Shown here: piece after piece, positions 1 to 8,742 of the stretch
Layout of the letters: each line of letters opens with the position of its first letter
How positions within the stretch are numbered: the first letter of the stretch is position 1
From: Yersinia entomophaga
GTDB taxonomy: Bacteria > Pseudomonadota > Gammaproteobacteria > Enterobacterales > Enterobacteriaceae
Assembly (NCBI RefSeq): GCF_001656035.1
Contig: NZ_CP010029.1
Span: 1,082,885 to 1,146,884 of the forward strand
Length of the DNA stretch: 64,000 nt
Direction: 5' to 3'
Position numbers and translations under genes: made by a program
Notes under the pieces: generated by a model
The model's input: the letters and a program-made list of their open reading frames with translations, nothing else
Database searches by the model: none
Told to the model about the DNA's origin: nothing

Positions 1-710
1 GGGCAGAGGAAATCTCGATGATTTTCCAGGACCCGATGACATCGCTGAATCCTTATATGCGCGTCGGCGAACAGCTGATGGAAGTGCTGCAACTGCATAA
101 AAAGATGAGCAAAAGCGAAGCCTTTGAAGAATCCATTCGGATGCTGGATGCAGTAAAAATGCCGGAAGCCCGTAAACGGATGCGGATGTATCCCCATGAG
201 TTTTCTGGCGGGATGCGTCAGCGAGTCATGATTGCTATGGCGTTGCTGTGCCGTCCTAAGTTATTGATTGCTGATGAGCCGACTACTGCTCTGGACGTTA
301 CCGTACAGGCGCAGATTATGACGCTGCTGAATGAGCTGAAAAACGAATTCAATACCGCGATTATCATGATTACCCATGATTTGGGCGTAGTGGCCGGTAT
401 CTGTAATAAAGTATTGGTGATGTATGCTGGCCGAACCATGGAATACGGCAAAGCCCGCGACGTGTTTTATCATCCAAGTCACCCATATTCCATTGGTTTA
501 CTGAATGCGGTTCCGCGTCTGGACGCTGAAGGCGAATCGCTGATGACCATCCCCGGCAATCCGCCGAACCTGCTGCGTTTACCGAAAGGCTGCCCGTTCC
601 AGCCTCGCTGTCAGTACGCCATGGACCGTTGCTCAACCGCACCGGAATTGGAGCATTTTGGTGAAGGGCGCTTACGCGCTTGCTTTAAGCCAGTGGGGGA
701 ATTGGTATGA
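1..710 (+). CDS. oppD: Oligopeptide ABC transporter ATP-binding subunit OppD (5' end missing)
   Basis: This is the C-terminal two thirds of OppD, one of the two ATPases that power the periplasmic-binding-protein-dependent oligopeptide importer OppABCDF at the inner membrane. The reading frame is open from base 3, so the gene starts before the window and the Walker A motif is missing. Visible in order are the Q-loop (MIFQDPMTSLNP), the ABC signature FSGGMRQR, Walker B (LLIADEPTTALD), the H-loop (MITHDLGV), and the C-terminal oligopeptide/dipeptide extension with Cys-rich PFQPRC. The stop TGA overlaps the oppF ATG as ATGA, which implies translational coupling. The match to enterobacterial OppD is near-continuous. 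Confidence 0.97.
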   Translation, partial: AEEISMIFQDPMTSLNPYMRVGEQLMEVLQLHKKMSKSEAFEESIRMLDAVKMPEARKRMRMYPHEFSGGMRQRVMIAMALLCRPKLLIADEPTTALDVTVQAQIMTLLNELKNEFNTAIIMITHDLGVVAGICNKVLVMYAGRTMEYGKARDVFYHPSHPYSIGLLNAVPRLDAEGESLMTIPGNPPNLLRLPKGCPFQPRCQYAMDRCSTAPELEHFGEGRLRACFKPVGELV

Positions 711-1708
711 ATACAGTGACAGATAAGCGCGTTTTGCTCGAGGTCGCCGATCTGAAAGTGCACTTCGACATTCAGGATGGCAAACAGTGGTTCTGGCAAC
801 CGTCGAAAACCCTGAAAGCGGTGGACGGCGTGACGCTGCGTTTATACGAAGGGGAAACCCTTGGTGTAGTGGGCGAATCCGGTTGCGGTAAATCGACCTT
901 CGCTCGCGCCATTATCGGTTTGGTTAAAGCGACCGGTGGCAGCGTTGCCTGGTTAGGGAAAGATTTGCTGAATATGAGCGACGCCGAGTGGCGTACTACG
1001 CGCAGCGATATTCAGATGATTTTCCAAGACCCGCTAGCGTCATTGAATCCGCGAATGACTATCGGCGAAATTATTGCCGAACCTTTACGCACCTATTACC
1101 CTAAAATGCCACGTCAGGAAGTGCGGGATAAAGTGAAGGCCATGATGTTGAAAGTGGGCCTGTTACCTAACCTAATCAACCGTTATCCGCATGAGTTCTC
1201 TGGCGGTCAGTGTCAACGCATCGGTATTGCCAGGGCGCTGATTCTGGAGCCGAAACTGGTTATTTGTGACGAACCGGTATCGGCTCTGGACGTATCGATT
1301 CAGGCGCAGGTGGTTAACCTGTTGCAGCAGTTACAGCGTGAGATGGGGCTGTCGTTGATCTTTATTGCTCACGATTTGGCGGTGGTAAAACACATTTCCG
1401 ATCGCGTATTGGTGATGTATCTCGGCCACGCGGTTGAACTGGGTACCTACGATGAGGTGTACCACAATCCGCAGCATCCCTATACTAAAGCGCTAATGTC
1501 GGCAGTACCTATTCCCGATCCGGATAAAGAACGGGACAAAGTGATCCAACTATTGGAAGGGGAGCTTCCTTCGCCGATCAACCCGCCTTCCGGCTGTGTG
1601 TTCCGTACCCGCTGCCCGATTGCCGGGCCGGAATGTGCTAAAACTCGGCCGTTGCTGGAAGGCAGCTTCCGTCATGCGGTTTCCTGCCTGAAAGTTGATC
1701 CACTGTAA
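707..1708 (+). CDS. oppF: Oligopeptide ABC transporter ATP-binding subunit OppF
   Basis: OppF is the second ATPase of the OppABCDF oligopeptide importer and pairs with OppD on the cytoplasmic face of the membrane. The 333-residue protein is full length for the family. It has Walker A GESGCGKST (residues 56-64), a Q-loop at IFQDP, signature FSGGQCQR (about 164-171), Walker B LVICDEPVSALD, and an H-loop His near 222, followed by the oligo_HPY C-terminal region with Cys residues (RTRCP). It overlaps the end of oppD by 4 nt and is the last gene of the operon: a strong hairpin follows about 30 nt downstream. Confidence 0.98.
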   Translation: MNTVTDKRVLLEVADLKVHFDIQDGKQWFWQPSKTLKAVDGVTLRLYEGETLGVVGESGCGKSTFARAIIGLVKATGGSVAWLGKDLLNMSDAEWRTTRSDIQMIFQDPLASLNPRMTIGEIIAEPLRTYYPKMPRQEVRDKVKAMMLKVGLLPNLINRYPHEFSGGQCQRIGIARALILEPKLVICDEPVSALDVSIQAQVVNLLQQLQREMGLSLIFIAHDLAVVKHISDRVLVMYLGHAVELGTYDEVYHNPQHPYTKALMSAVPIPDPDKERDKVIQLLEGELPSPINPPSGCVFRTRCPIAGPECAKTRPLLEGSFRHAVSCLKVDPL

Positions 1709-1736
1709 TCATTCCGGCGGAATATCATTGAGAAAA

Positions 1737-1773
1737 AAAAGCCCTGTTAGTTCAATTGCTAACAGGGCTTTTC
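1737..1773 (+). terminator. Intrinsic terminator after oppF
   Basis: The arms AAAAGCCCTGTTAG and CTAACAGGGCTTTT pair perfectly around an 8-nt loop. The A-tract on the left and T-tract on the right allow it to work in both directions, serving oppF (+) and the convergent yciU (-). Confidence 0.9.
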
Positions 1774-1819
1774 TATAGGTAAGGTAGTTCATTAGCCTGA
1801 GACTAAATGAGTGCCTGAC

Positions 1820-2158
1820 TTACTCTTTCCACAGAATATGGCAGAGTTTATGGTCTTTTTCTCGGCACAACAGAACGCGGGCAAAGACGTCATTAACCGG
1901 TTCGCCTTCGCTCTCGGCCAGACCGATGACCACTTCCGCGAAAAAATCTGGATTCAGGTCAAAATCGACGTGCTCACTCCAGTCTTCGGCGGGATCGAAA
2001 AGCTCAGCCGCACCGCGTTCCTCAAACTGCAAATTGAATAGCAGAATATCTGCCGGATCCAGATTGTCGCCTGCCAGCTCAAGAAAAATATCGTAAGCCT
2101 GTTCCAGCGTTTCGTCTTCGCTCAGGCGGTTGTTGAGGTCCATAATCGTCTGGTCCAT
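1820..2158 (-). CDS. yciU: DUF440 (YciU) family acidic protein
   Basis: Small acidic protein of the DUF440/YciU family, often described as a possible double-stranded-DNA mimic because of its charge; the actual function is not established. The core [16 protein letters not shown] and the C-terminal [13 protein letters not shown] match enterobacterial YciU closely. The frame extends upstream to 2194, but family proteins begin just before the LNNRL segment, so the ATG at 2158 (with GGGAAC about 6 nt upstream) is preferred; the ATG at 2143 is also possible. It lies between oppF (convergent) and cls (same strand), as in E. coli. Confidence 0.93.
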   Translation of the reverse strand: MDQTIMDLNNRLSEDETLEQAYDIFLELAGDNLDPADILLFNLQFEERGAAELFDPAEDWSEHVDFDLNPDFFAEVVIGLAESEGEPVNDVFARVLLCREKDHKLCHILWKE

Positions 2159-2292
2159 GTGCAGGTTCCCATTAGTCATCGCAATATTGCCCACATTAAA
2201 ACATTCTCTTTGCGCCTTTTACACACTTTATAGCGCTTATTGCCAATAACTAAGAATTTCTACAATACGATAATCATTACTAAGCAACATTA

Positions 2293-3753
2293 TTACAGGA
2301 ATGGACTGAAGAAATAGAACAGACGCTCCATCACCCGATGCCAGAGTGGCCGTTTGGCCCAAACTTCACCGTCCAACAACGTTGAGCGAGCGATATAATC
2401 GTCCTGAACCTGAGACAAATCATTACCGAAACCGGCATCATCGATCACCAACGTGATCTCAAAATTAAGCCACAGGCTGCGCATATCCAGATTGACCGTA
2501 CCGACCAGACTTAGCTGTCCATCGACCAAAACGCTCTTGCTGTGTAGCAAACCGCCTTCAAACTGATGAATTTTAACGCCAGCCTCCAGCAATTCGGCGA
2601 AGAATGCGCGGCTGGCCCAGCGGACCATCATGGAATCGTTGTCTTTCGGAACGATAACACTGACGTCTACGCCGCGCTGCGCCGCGGTGCAAATAGCGTG
2701 GAGCAAATCGTCGCTTGGCACGAAGTAGGGGGTGGTCATCACCAATTGTTCACGGGCGGCATAAACCGCGGTCAGTAGCGCCTGATGAATCATTTCTTCC
2801 GGGAATCCAGGGCCGGAAGCAATAACCTGAATGGTATGGCCGGACTCCTGTTCAAACGGCATGATATTGGCATCGGGCGGCGGGGGTAAAATACGTTTTC
2901 CGGTTTCGATTTCCCAATCACAGGCATAAACTATGCCCATAGTTGTTGCTACCGGGCCTTCCATTCGCGCCATCATATCGATCCATTGACCCACACCTGC
3001 ATCCTGTTTAAAGAAACGCGGATCAACCATATTCATACTGCCGGTATAAGCGACAAAGTTATCAATCAGCACCACCTTACGATGTTGACGTAAATCCATT
3101 CGGCGCAAGAATACGCGGAACAAATTCACTTTCAGTGCTTCAACCACTTCAATTCCGGCGTTGCGCATCATAGCGGGATAAGGGCTGCGGAAGAAGGTCA
3201 CGCTTCCGGCAGAATCCAGCATAACGCGGCAATGCACGCCCCGACGAGCGGCGGCCATTAAGGATTCAGCCACCTGATCCACCAGTCCGCCGGGTTGCCA
3301 GATATAGAAAACCATTTCAATATTATGTTGAGCCAGATCGATATCGCGGATCAGCGCTTTCAGCGTGTCATCGGTGGTGGTCAACAACTGAAGTTGGTTG
3401 CCTTTAACGCCGCTAATGCCTTGACGACGTTCGCAAAGTTGGAATAGCGGCGCGGCTACCTCGCTGTTTTCGGTGGCAAAGATATGCTGGCATTCTTTTA
3501 ATTCACTTAGCCAATGAGCGGTGGAAGGCCACATGGCCTTGGCGCGTTCGGCTCGTCGTTTACCGAGATGCAGCTCCCCAAACGATAGGTAGGCGATAAT
3601 CCCGACCAACGGCAGAATATAGATGATAAGCAACCAGGCCATGGAGGAAGGTACTGCGCGTCGCTTCATCAGGATACGTAGCGTAACCCCGGCAATAAGC
3701 AGCCAGTAGCCGAAGAAGGAGAGCCAACTGATTACGGTATAAAATGTTGTCAT
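2293..3753 (-). CDS. clsA: Cardiolipin synthase A
   Basis: Makes cardiolipin from two phosphatidylglycerol molecules at the inner membrane. The 486-residue length equals E. coli ClsA. Two N-terminal membrane segments (about residues 1-60) are followed by two phospholipase-D HKD motifs: HRKVVLID in the middle and HSKSVLVD in the C-terminal half. The C-terminus ends in the typical FYFFSP segment. An in-frame extension reaches 3801, but the ATG at 3753 gives the N-terminus [11 protein letters not shown] seen in the family, so that start is used. Transcribed divergently from yciY. Confidence 0.97.
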   Translation of the reverse strand: MTTFYTVISWLSFFGYWLLIAGVTLRILMKRRAVPSSMAWLLIIYILPLVGIIAYLSFGELHLGKRRAERAKAMWPSTAHWLSELKECQHIFATENSEVAAPLFQLCERRQGISGVKGNQLQLLTTTDDTLKALIRDIDLAQHNIEMVFYIWQPGGLVDQVAESLMAAARRGVHCRVMLDSAGSVTFFRSPYPAMMRNAGIEVVEALKVNLFRVFLRRMDLRQHRKVVLIDNFVAYTGSMNMVDPRFFKQDAGVGQWIDMMARMEGPVATTMGIVYACDWEIETGKRILPPPPDANIMPFEQESGHTIQVIASGPGFPEEMIHQALLTAVYAAREQLVMTTPYFVPSDDLLHAICTAAQRGVDVSVIVPKDNDSMMVRWASRAFFAELLEAGVKIHQFEGGLLHSKSVLVDGQLSLVGTVNLDMRSLWLNFEITLVIDDAGFGNDLSQVQDDYIARSTLLDGEVWAKRPLWHRVMERLFYFFSPFL

Positions 3754-4033
3754 AAAAGCGAGAAGTCCTGTTCGCAAACGTTCATCACTGAGTGTACGCA
3801 CAGTAATGAAAAGGGGAAACCATTAACTCGATATATTCAACTATAAATTCTTTCAGTTAAAAGGACTTGCGTCCATTTGTGTTCTTATAATCTTAGCGGG
3901 TTTCTCGTCAAGCGTGAATAAACCTGCGATGGAATAAGATAACTACGAATTCCTATTTCCTGCGGACAAGTACTTGGCGGCTGAGCCGAAAGGTCTATAA
4001 TGAGCCGGTTCTCAGCTTTGGAAGAATAGTTTC

Positions 4034-4213
4034 ATGAGACGTAGTAAAAATGAAGTTGGCCGTTGGCGGATGCTTCGGCAAAATCAACGTCGGCGTAATC
4101 GCTGGTTGGAAGGGCAGTCTCGTCGTTATCGTCATATATATAGCGTGCGCCAGATTCACGTAAATCAGCATCGCCGGGCGTTGTTGTTTAGCGTGGCTTA
4201 TGAGTGGCAGTAA
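4034..4213 (+). CDS. yciY: YciY family small basic protein
   Basis: A 59-codon gene encoding a very basic protein (about one residue in four is Arg). It begins MRRSKNEVGRWRM and continues with RWLEGQSRR, which matches the conserved start of E. coli YciY (KRSRTEVGRWRM, RWLEGQSRR). The C-terminal third is different from E. coli. Function is unknown. It is divergent from cls, the same neighbourhood as in E. coli, and is followed by a good intrinsic terminator. A GGAAG lies about 13 nt upstream of the ATG. Confidence 0.85.
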   Translation: MRRSKNEVGRWRMLRQNQRRRNRWLEGQSRRYRHIYSVRQIHVNQHRRALLFSVAYEWQ

Positions 4214-4230
4214 ATGACGAGAATAATAAG

Positions 4231-4258
4231 AACGGTCCCTTTGTGGGGCTGTTTTTAT
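4231..4258 (+). terminator. Intrinsic terminator after yciY
   Basis: AACGGTCCC pairs with GGGGCTGTT (9 pairs including two G-U) around the loop TTTGT, followed by TTTTATCTTGTTTT. It starts 18 nt after the yciY stop, supporting yciY as a real transcription unit. Confidence 0.8.
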
Positions 4259-5187
4259 CTTGTTTTAATATATCTTACAAATAGACTCTGAGTATTTTGG
4301 CTTCATTTTTTTTGCGCGGAATCTAACCAGATGAAGTGGGTATAACAATATTTTTCCGATATTTCTTGAACGGATTTCACTTCTGAGCAAAGTCGCGTTA
4401 ATATATATACATGGTCGCTTTGTGACTAGAGGTCAGTTTCAGGGGTGTTACTGAGCGATAGCATAAAGCGGCCGACCTTTCGGCGTAATATTTAGCCATT
4501 TATTCAAGTGTTCTTTCTTTATTAATTCTCGAATTATTTCCTGTATCATGCTGTTTTTTATGGATTTAATATCCAATGATGACGGATTCAATTGCGGTTT
4601 TATATCAATGAATGCTATCTGAAATATTTTAGAATTCACTATTCCTTTGTGCAAGATTAATCTGAAGGTTTAATGAAATGTCAATGTCCATATCAGCCTA
4701 AAAATAAATATTGCTACTCTTTTCTTGTGCCACGGACAATAAATCAGACAATTAACTTTTAGCCTAATCTGCTGGCAATCGTCTTCAATGCGTAGCCAAA
4801 AATAACGTTATCCTAGCTATTGTTATATGTTTTCACCTGTTCTATTGAGGGCGATCAAAGATGAATCAACCGCTTATAGTCTTAGACCCAAACCGTGTAA
4901 AGGGTTCTACAGATAAGTCCAGTTTAAAATCAGGTGTTAATTAAATAAAACAGAACCGGTACTAGAACGATTGACCGAAATCTCGTTTTCATGCGTGGAA
5001 CGATAATAATAAAAATTAGTGAAGATACGACTATTGATCTGAAGCCGGATCCGGATAAACCCTCGACGCAACTTTAAAAATTGAGTTATTTCAAAGCCGT
5101 TACTGCGGTTATGCCGTGATCATCACAGATGTAATTATCAAATCGGTGGAGACTGGCTCTTCCATTTCAGCAGAGAGTGTATTTTCT
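4259..5187. other. AT-rich gene-poor stretch with tiny ORFs
   Basis: About 0.9 kb with no recognisable full-length gene and clearly higher A+T than the flanks. It holds several very short frames. 4448-4654 (-) is a 68-codon frame without an ATG start and reads like the 3' end of a winged-helix protein (LNITPKGRPLYAI). 4673-4762 (+) encodes 29 residues with three Cys and has AAGG at good spacing. 4861-4944 (+) encodes 27 residues after GAGGG. 4991-5077 (+) encodes 28 residues. None matches a family I know. In E. coli this interval holds kch, which is absent here. Decay of acquired DNA is the simplest reading. Confidence 0.5.
4448..4654 (-). pseudogene. Possible 3' remnant of a winged-helix-like protein
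   Basis: A frame of 68 codons that opens after a stop near 4673 and has no ATG; only TTG (4654) or GTG starts are available and no ribosome binding site is visible. The last 35 residues (IIRELIKKEHL, then ITPKGRPLYAIAQ) resemble the end of a small DNA-binding helix-turn-helix domain, and codon use is more GC-rich at its 3' end than in the surrounding AT-rich DNA. It may be a truncated gene rather than a working one. Chance is a real alternative. Confidence 0.25.
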
Positions 5188-5457
5188 ATGTCTCGATATA
5201 TTTTGGCTAAAACGGTTTTCTTTGGAAATTTGCAAAAGAGTGACGCGCTTTACAAGTATGAGATTTACAGCGATCGGGCTGAAACTGTGTTCCAAACCAC
5301 TATTTATGCTGAACAGACTATGACTCAGGGGAAACACAGTTATAGTTTGTGGGTACGGAAAGATCATCGCATTTTGAAGGCTGCGCCTCACGATCTTGAA
5401 CAGGCCGTCGATGCGTGCGAGGAACATTGGGAAAAAACCTACGCGAACCTTAAATAA
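5188..5457 (+). CDS. Hypothetical protein, 89 residues
   Basis: Unrecognised small cytoplasmic-looking protein. The frame is open from a GTG at 5116, but the ATG at 5188 has GAGAG upstream at reasonable distance and gives MSRYILAKTVFFGN. The sequence alternates short strand-like segments (KYEIYSDR, TVFQTTIYAE, HSYSLWVRKD) and ends in a helix rich in acidic residues (DLEQAVDACEEHW). No signal peptide, membrane segment or catalytic motif is evident. It sits at the border between the AT-rich stretch and the GNAT gene, with an inverted repeat just downstream. Confidence 0.5.
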   Translation: MSRYILAKTVFFGNLQKSDALYKYEIYSDRAETVFQTTIYAEQTMTQGKHSYSLWVRKDHRILKAAPHDLEQAVDACEEHWEKTYANLK

Positions 5458-5487
5458 TCGCTGACATTTTGTTTTCACAAAAACACT

Positions 5488-5522
5488 GTTATTGGCAGAC
5501 ATTGTGGGCAGCTGCCAATAAC
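5488..5522. repeat. 11-bp perfect inverted repeat ahead of the GNAT gene
   Basis: GTTATTGGCAG and CTGCCAATAAC are perfect reverse complements separated by 13 nt. No T-run follows, so it is a weak terminator candidate. It lies 31 nt after the stop of the hypothetical gene and 35 nt before the acetyltransferase ATG, so it could be an operator or a leader hairpin. Confidence 0.6.
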
Positions 5523-5557
5523 GCCGGTTTGAGTGGAAACAACATCCAAGGATATCA

Positions 5558-6118
5558 ATGCAATTACCGATTAAAACCTTAAGACTTCTGCTACGACGCT
5601 TTACTCCAGATGATTTCCCTTCTTATCAGGCCTATCACTCACTGGCGTCGGTTTATCGTTATCTCTATTGCGCTCCGGCGGATGATGCCACTCTTCGGGC
5701 AAATTTACTGCAGGCCACTGAATGCCGTTTTCAGGAACAGGGAGATACCTTAACCTTGGCCGTTGAACGTGTGGACACCGGCGAGCATATTGGCGAAGTA
5801 TTGTTTAAACTGTCTAATAAACCGGCAGCTCAGGCTGAGGTTGGTTATATATTTAATCCAAAGTTTAGCGGGCAGGGCTTTGCCACTGAAGCGGTTCAGG
5901 CCATGTTGAATATCGGCTTTACCCAACATGGATGCCATCGTATTTTCGCTCGGTTGGATGCATTGAATATCGGCTCGATAAATGTGGTCGAGCGTTTGGG
6001 AATGCGCAAAGAAGCGCATCTGATACAAAACGACTGTTTTAACGGCGTATGGGGCGATGAACTTATTTATGCGCAGCTCAAACGTGAGTGGCTGGCTAAT
6101 TCTGCCCGTCAGGATTAG
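5558..6118 (+). CDS. GNAT family N-acetyltransferase (RimJ/RimL-like)
   Basis: A 186-residue single-domain acetyltransferase of the GNAT superfamily. The beginning (TLRLLLRRFTPDDF) is typical of the RimJ/RimL-like subgroup. The acetyl-CoA binding motif A is visible as EVGYIFNPKFSGQGFATEA (about residues 93-111), followed by the downstream NIGSINVVERLGMRKEA segment that ends the fold. Substrate cannot be predicted. The start is fixed by AAGGAT 6 nt upstream of the ATG. It is followed by a small hypothetical gene on the same strand. Confidence 0.85.
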   Translation: MQLPIKTLRLLLRRFTPDDFPSYQAYHSLASVYRYLYCAPADDATLRANLLQATECRFQEQGDTLTLAVERVDTGEHIGEVLFKLSNKPAAQAEVGYIFNPKFSGQGFATEAVQAMLNIGFTQHGCHRIFARLDALNIGSINVVERLGMRKEAHLIQNDCFNGVWGDELIYAQLKREWLANSARQD

Positions 6119-6189
6119 GGGAAAGATATGCAGGCCGTGTTCGCTAGATCCTTACCAACTGTGTCGGTGCAATAATAAAGGAGGCTCGA

Positions 6190-6405
6190 ATGTTAGATAA
6201 TTACTTTGGCTCTGGGAATCTCCCAAGCGATCAGCAAAAACAACGGCTATTGGCGGTACAGGCTGCCTTAGAAATTATTAAACAATCGGTTGGTGCCAGC
6301 GAAGGGGCTGCTTATTCGCGCGTTAATGACGATATGAAGCACGCTGTCGAGTGGCTAGCGCCACTGGCCGATGCCATTCAACAAGCCTTGATTGTGAAGA
6401 AATAG
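6190..6405 (+). CDS. Hypothetical small protein, 71 residues
   Basis: Unrecognised all-helical small protein without signal peptide or membrane segment. An excellent ribosome binding site (AAGGAGG, 5-6 nt before the ATG) argues that it is translated. The sequence is rich in Gln, Ala and Leu (QQKQRLLAVQAALEIIKQS, then VEWLAPLADAIQQAL), suggesting two amphipathic helices around a Gly/Ser-rich turn. It is 71 nt after the GNAT gene and may share its transcript. Confidence 0.6.
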   Translation: MLDNYFGSGNLPSDQQKQRLLAVQAALEIIKQSVGASEGAAYSRVNDDMKHAVEWLAPLADAIQQALIVKK

Positions 6406-6747
6406 TTTTATTCTAGGGTCTTATCAGAACAGCGGTTATCGATGAGACCCGGATTAGTATGAGGGGTATAACGCCAGGACTCACGTAAACGGGCTACAAT
6501 GCTCTATTCTTCGTACGGTTAATCAGCAATACATGAATAATATTTAATTAGGATTTTATTGCGCGCTTTATTTAAGTAAGAAAAAGTTAATTAAATTGGT
6601 CTAATGAATTCACGGAGAGTAAGACTAAAACAGTTAATTTCCCACATATATTATATGGGCGAAAGAAATGACTTTTTAAAGCAGCTGCAGTCAATAGGCC
6701 ACACAGTTAATCTGTCGATTTAATCCGCCGGTAAATTCAAATACTCA
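6406..6747. other. Intergenic, one hairpin
   Basis: No gene seen. Positions 6416-6450 can fold into a 10-pair stem (GGGTCTTATC with GATGAGACCC, one wobble) with a 15-nt loop, placed 10 nt after the preceding stop; there is no T-run, so it is at best a weak terminator. The rest is AT-rich spacer up to the end of yciI. Confidence 0.5.
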
Positions 6748-7044
6748 TCAGAATACTTGTTTAAAAGGTTTTACAATCACCGATTGATAAACGCCGGCCG
6801 CCACATAGGGATCTTGTTCTGCCCAAGCTTGAGCTTCGGCCAGACTTTCAAATTCCGCAATAACCGTTGAACCGCTGAAACCCGCGGCGCCTGGGTCATG
6901 GCTGTCGATAGCAGGATGAGGGCCTGCGGTTAATAACCGCCCCTGATCCCGTAGGGTTTGCAAACGCGCTAAATGGGCAGGGCGAACGGACAAACGCTGT
7001 GCCAGAGAATCGGGTACATCGGTTGAGAAAATTAAATAAAGCAT
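6748..7044 (-). CDS. yciI: YciI family protein
   Basis: A 98-residue protein of the YciI family (dimeric ferredoxin-like alpha/beta barrel fold, related to muconolactone isomerase-like proteins). The conserved core [13 protein letters not shown], the [19 protein letters not shown] segment, and the end [22 protein letters not shown] match enterobacterial YciI. The exact reaction is unknown; the family His/Asp pair (PAHL, SHDP) is present. It is divergent from tonB, as in E. coli. Confidence 0.95.
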   Translation of the reverse strand: MLYLIFSTDVPDSLAQRLSVRPAHLARLQTLRDQGRLLTAGPHPAIDSHDPGAAGFSGSTVIAEFESLAEAQAWAEQDPYVAAGVYQSVIVKPFKQVF

Positions 7045-7290
7045 CGTATCACCTTAAAAATCAGACCGATAAATGAGTAATAATCGAATATTCATCTGAC
7101 CATGTTCAGTGATTAAATTCAACCCGCGAACATAATTTTGGTTATTTGTTTTTACTCAACCGATAATGGCAGGTTATCAGTGCTGAAATAAAATGATAAT
7201 TAACTGTCAACAGAAAGTTTTATCATTCTGAGATCGCAGCTAAAAACATCATTTAGTGCCGATTGAAGCAATTGTTTGCCATTGCTTATT

Positions 7291-7309
7291 GAATATGATT
7301 GCTATTTGC
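7291..7309. promoter_or_regulatory. Fur operator and promoter of tonB (predicted)
   Basis: GAATATGATTGCTATTTGC at 7291-7309 is a recognisable though imperfect Fur-box (11 of 19 to the consensus) and resembles the E. coli tonB operator. A sigma-70 promoter can be drawn as TTGTTT (7272-7277), 16-nt spacer, TATGAT (7294-7299), so a bound repressor would cover the -10. A second Fur-like core, AATGATAATTAA, lies upstream near 7192-7203. Iron repression of tonB is established in enterobacteria; the exact boundaries here are inferred. Confidence 0.6.
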
Positions 7310-7346
7310 ATTTAAACTTGGCGGCATCAGAGGATATTGAATCACT

Positions 7347-8105
7347 ATGCAGCTAAAAAAACTTTTACCGGTTCGTCGGCTTACATGGCCAGTAGCATTT
7401 TCTCTCGGGTTGCACGGCAGCGTTATTGCTGCATTGCTTTATGTCTCCGTCGAGGAAATAAATAAACAACCTGAAATTGAAGATGCGCCGATTGCAGTGA
7501 CGATGGTTAATATCGCCACATTTGCTGCTCCGCAGCCTGCGGCTGCCGAACCGGAAAGTCAGCCGGAGCCCGTAGTTGAGGAAACCCCGCCAGAACCTGA
7601 AGTTTTGCCAGAACCGGTACCGGTTCCTTTGCCTAAACCTGAGCCAGTGAAAAAGGAAGTGGTTAAGCCGAAACCCAAGCCTAAACCGGTGAAGAAAGAA
7701 GTGAAAAAACCGGACGTGAAGAAAATCGAGCAGCCGCCAACGGAATCGCTGTTTAAATCCGATGAACCGACCGCGGTGACCCAAGCGGCGCCGGTGAAAT
7801 CTGCACCGCCAGCCTCGGTGCCTGGCTCGTCTAACACTGCTGGTCCTAAAGCGCTGAGTAAGGCAAAACCAACTTATCCGGCGCGCGCACTGGCGTTAGG
7901 CGTGGAAGGTTCGGTTAAAGTGCAATATGACATTGATGAAAATGGCCGCGTGACCAACGTGCGTATATTAGAAGCCACACCGCGTAATACTTTTGAACGG
8001 GAAGTTAAACAGGTGATGAGAAAATGGCGATTTGAGGCCGTAGCGGCAAAAAATTATGTTACCACCATTGTGTTCAAGATTGGCGGTGATATGGAAATGA
8101 ACTGA
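7347..8105 (+). CDS. tonB: Energy transducer TonB
   Basis: Couples the inner-membrane proton motive force, through ExbB/ExbD, to outer-membrane siderophore and cobalamin receptors. The 252-residue protein has an N-terminal uncleaved membrane anchor (about 14-36, containing the family SLGLHGSV with the essential His), a periplasmic spacer rich in Pro-Glu and then Pro-Lys dipeptides (about 64-130), and a C-terminal globular domain with PTYPARALALGVEGSV and the final VMRKWRFEA. The ATG at 7347 gives the expected short basic N-terminus. It is monocistronic, ended by a strong terminator, with a predicted Fur-regulated promoter. Confidence 0.97.
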   Translation: MQLKKLLPVRRLTWPVAFSLGLHGSVIAALLYVSVEEINKQPEIEDAPIAVTMVNIATFAAPQPAAAEPESQPEPVVEETPPEPEVLPEPVPVPLPKPEPVKKEVVKPKPKPKPVKKEVKKPDVKKIEQPPTESLFKSDEPTAVTQAAPVKSAPPASVPGSSNTAGPKALSKAKPTYPARALALGVEGSVKVQYDIDENGRVTNVRILEATPRNTFEREVKQVMRKWRFEAVAAKNYVTTIVFKIGGDMEMN

Positions 8106-8172
8106 TTGGGTTATTTCCCATAAGTTCGTCCGGTTATACGTTTTTGCAGTGTCTATGTCAGTATCTATGTCG

Positions 8173-8208
8173 CCTTAAAAAGGGTCGCTTTGGCGACCCT
8201 TTTTAAGG
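8173..8208. terminator. Bidirectional terminator between tonB and yciA
   Basis: A perfect 16-bp stem (CCTTAAAAAGGGTCGC with its complement) closes a TTTG loop. A/T-rich tracts on both sides let it end both tonB (+) and yciA (-). Confidence 0.95.
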
Positions 8209-8242
8209 GTAGAAACTGAAGCTAAAAAGCAGCGGGAAATGA

Positions 8243-8668
8243 TTACTGCCCGGAGCCAACTTCAAAATTAATCTTTCCCGCGGGCAGTGGGCGAGATTTG
8301 CCTTCATCATCGACCGCCACGTAAGTAAATACCGCTTCGGTAGCGCGATAACGCTGACCAATAGGTTCTGATGAAACTTTCTTAACCCACACTTCGACAT
8401 TCACTACGATGGAACTGCGGCCAGTTTTAATGCAACGAGCGTAGCAGCAAACTACGTCGCCTACGGCCACCGGCTTGAGGAAGGTCATGCCGTCCACTCG
8501 TACCGTCACCACTCGACCGTGAGCTATTTCCTTTGCCTGAATAGCGCCACCAATATCCATTTGCGACATCAGCCAGCCGCCAAAAATGTCGCCGTTCGCG
8601 TTGGTGTCGGCTGGCATTGCCAAGGTACGAAGTACCAATTCCCCGTTGGGTAAAAGTTGCTGAGTCAT
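8243..8668 (-). CDS. yciA: Acyl-CoA thioesterase YciA
   Basis: Hotdog-fold thioesterase that hydrolyses a broad range of acyl-CoAs. The conserved segments TLAMPADTNANGDIFGGWLMSQMDIGG (catalytic Asn/Asp region) and the GRVVTVRVDGMTFLKPVAVGD strand match E. coli YciA. The frame runs up to 8701, but the ATG at 8668 gives the family-like N-terminus and has purine-rich sequence (AAGAAGACAGAG) directly upstream, so it is preferred. The C-terminus is a few residues longer than in E. coli. Next to yciB on the same strand, with 74 nt between them. Confidence 0.95.
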   Translation of the reverse strand: MTQQLLPNGELVLRTLAMPADTNANGDIFGGWLMSQMDIGGAIQAKEIAHGRVVTVRVDGMTFLKPVAVGDVVCCYARCIKTGRSSIVVNVEVWVKKVSSEPIGQRYRATEAVFTYVAVDDEGKSRPLPAGKINFEVGSGQ

Positions 8669-8742
8669 CTCTGTCTTCTTATAAAAAGTAAATTCATACA
8701 ATAATGGCTCGCCCAGAACGGCGGGCGAGCATCAAATCAATC

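Noticed and set aside
7365..7784. 139-codon minus-strand frame rich in Arg, Phe and His
   Set aside because: Antisense shadow of the Pro/Lys/Glu-rich spacer of tonB.
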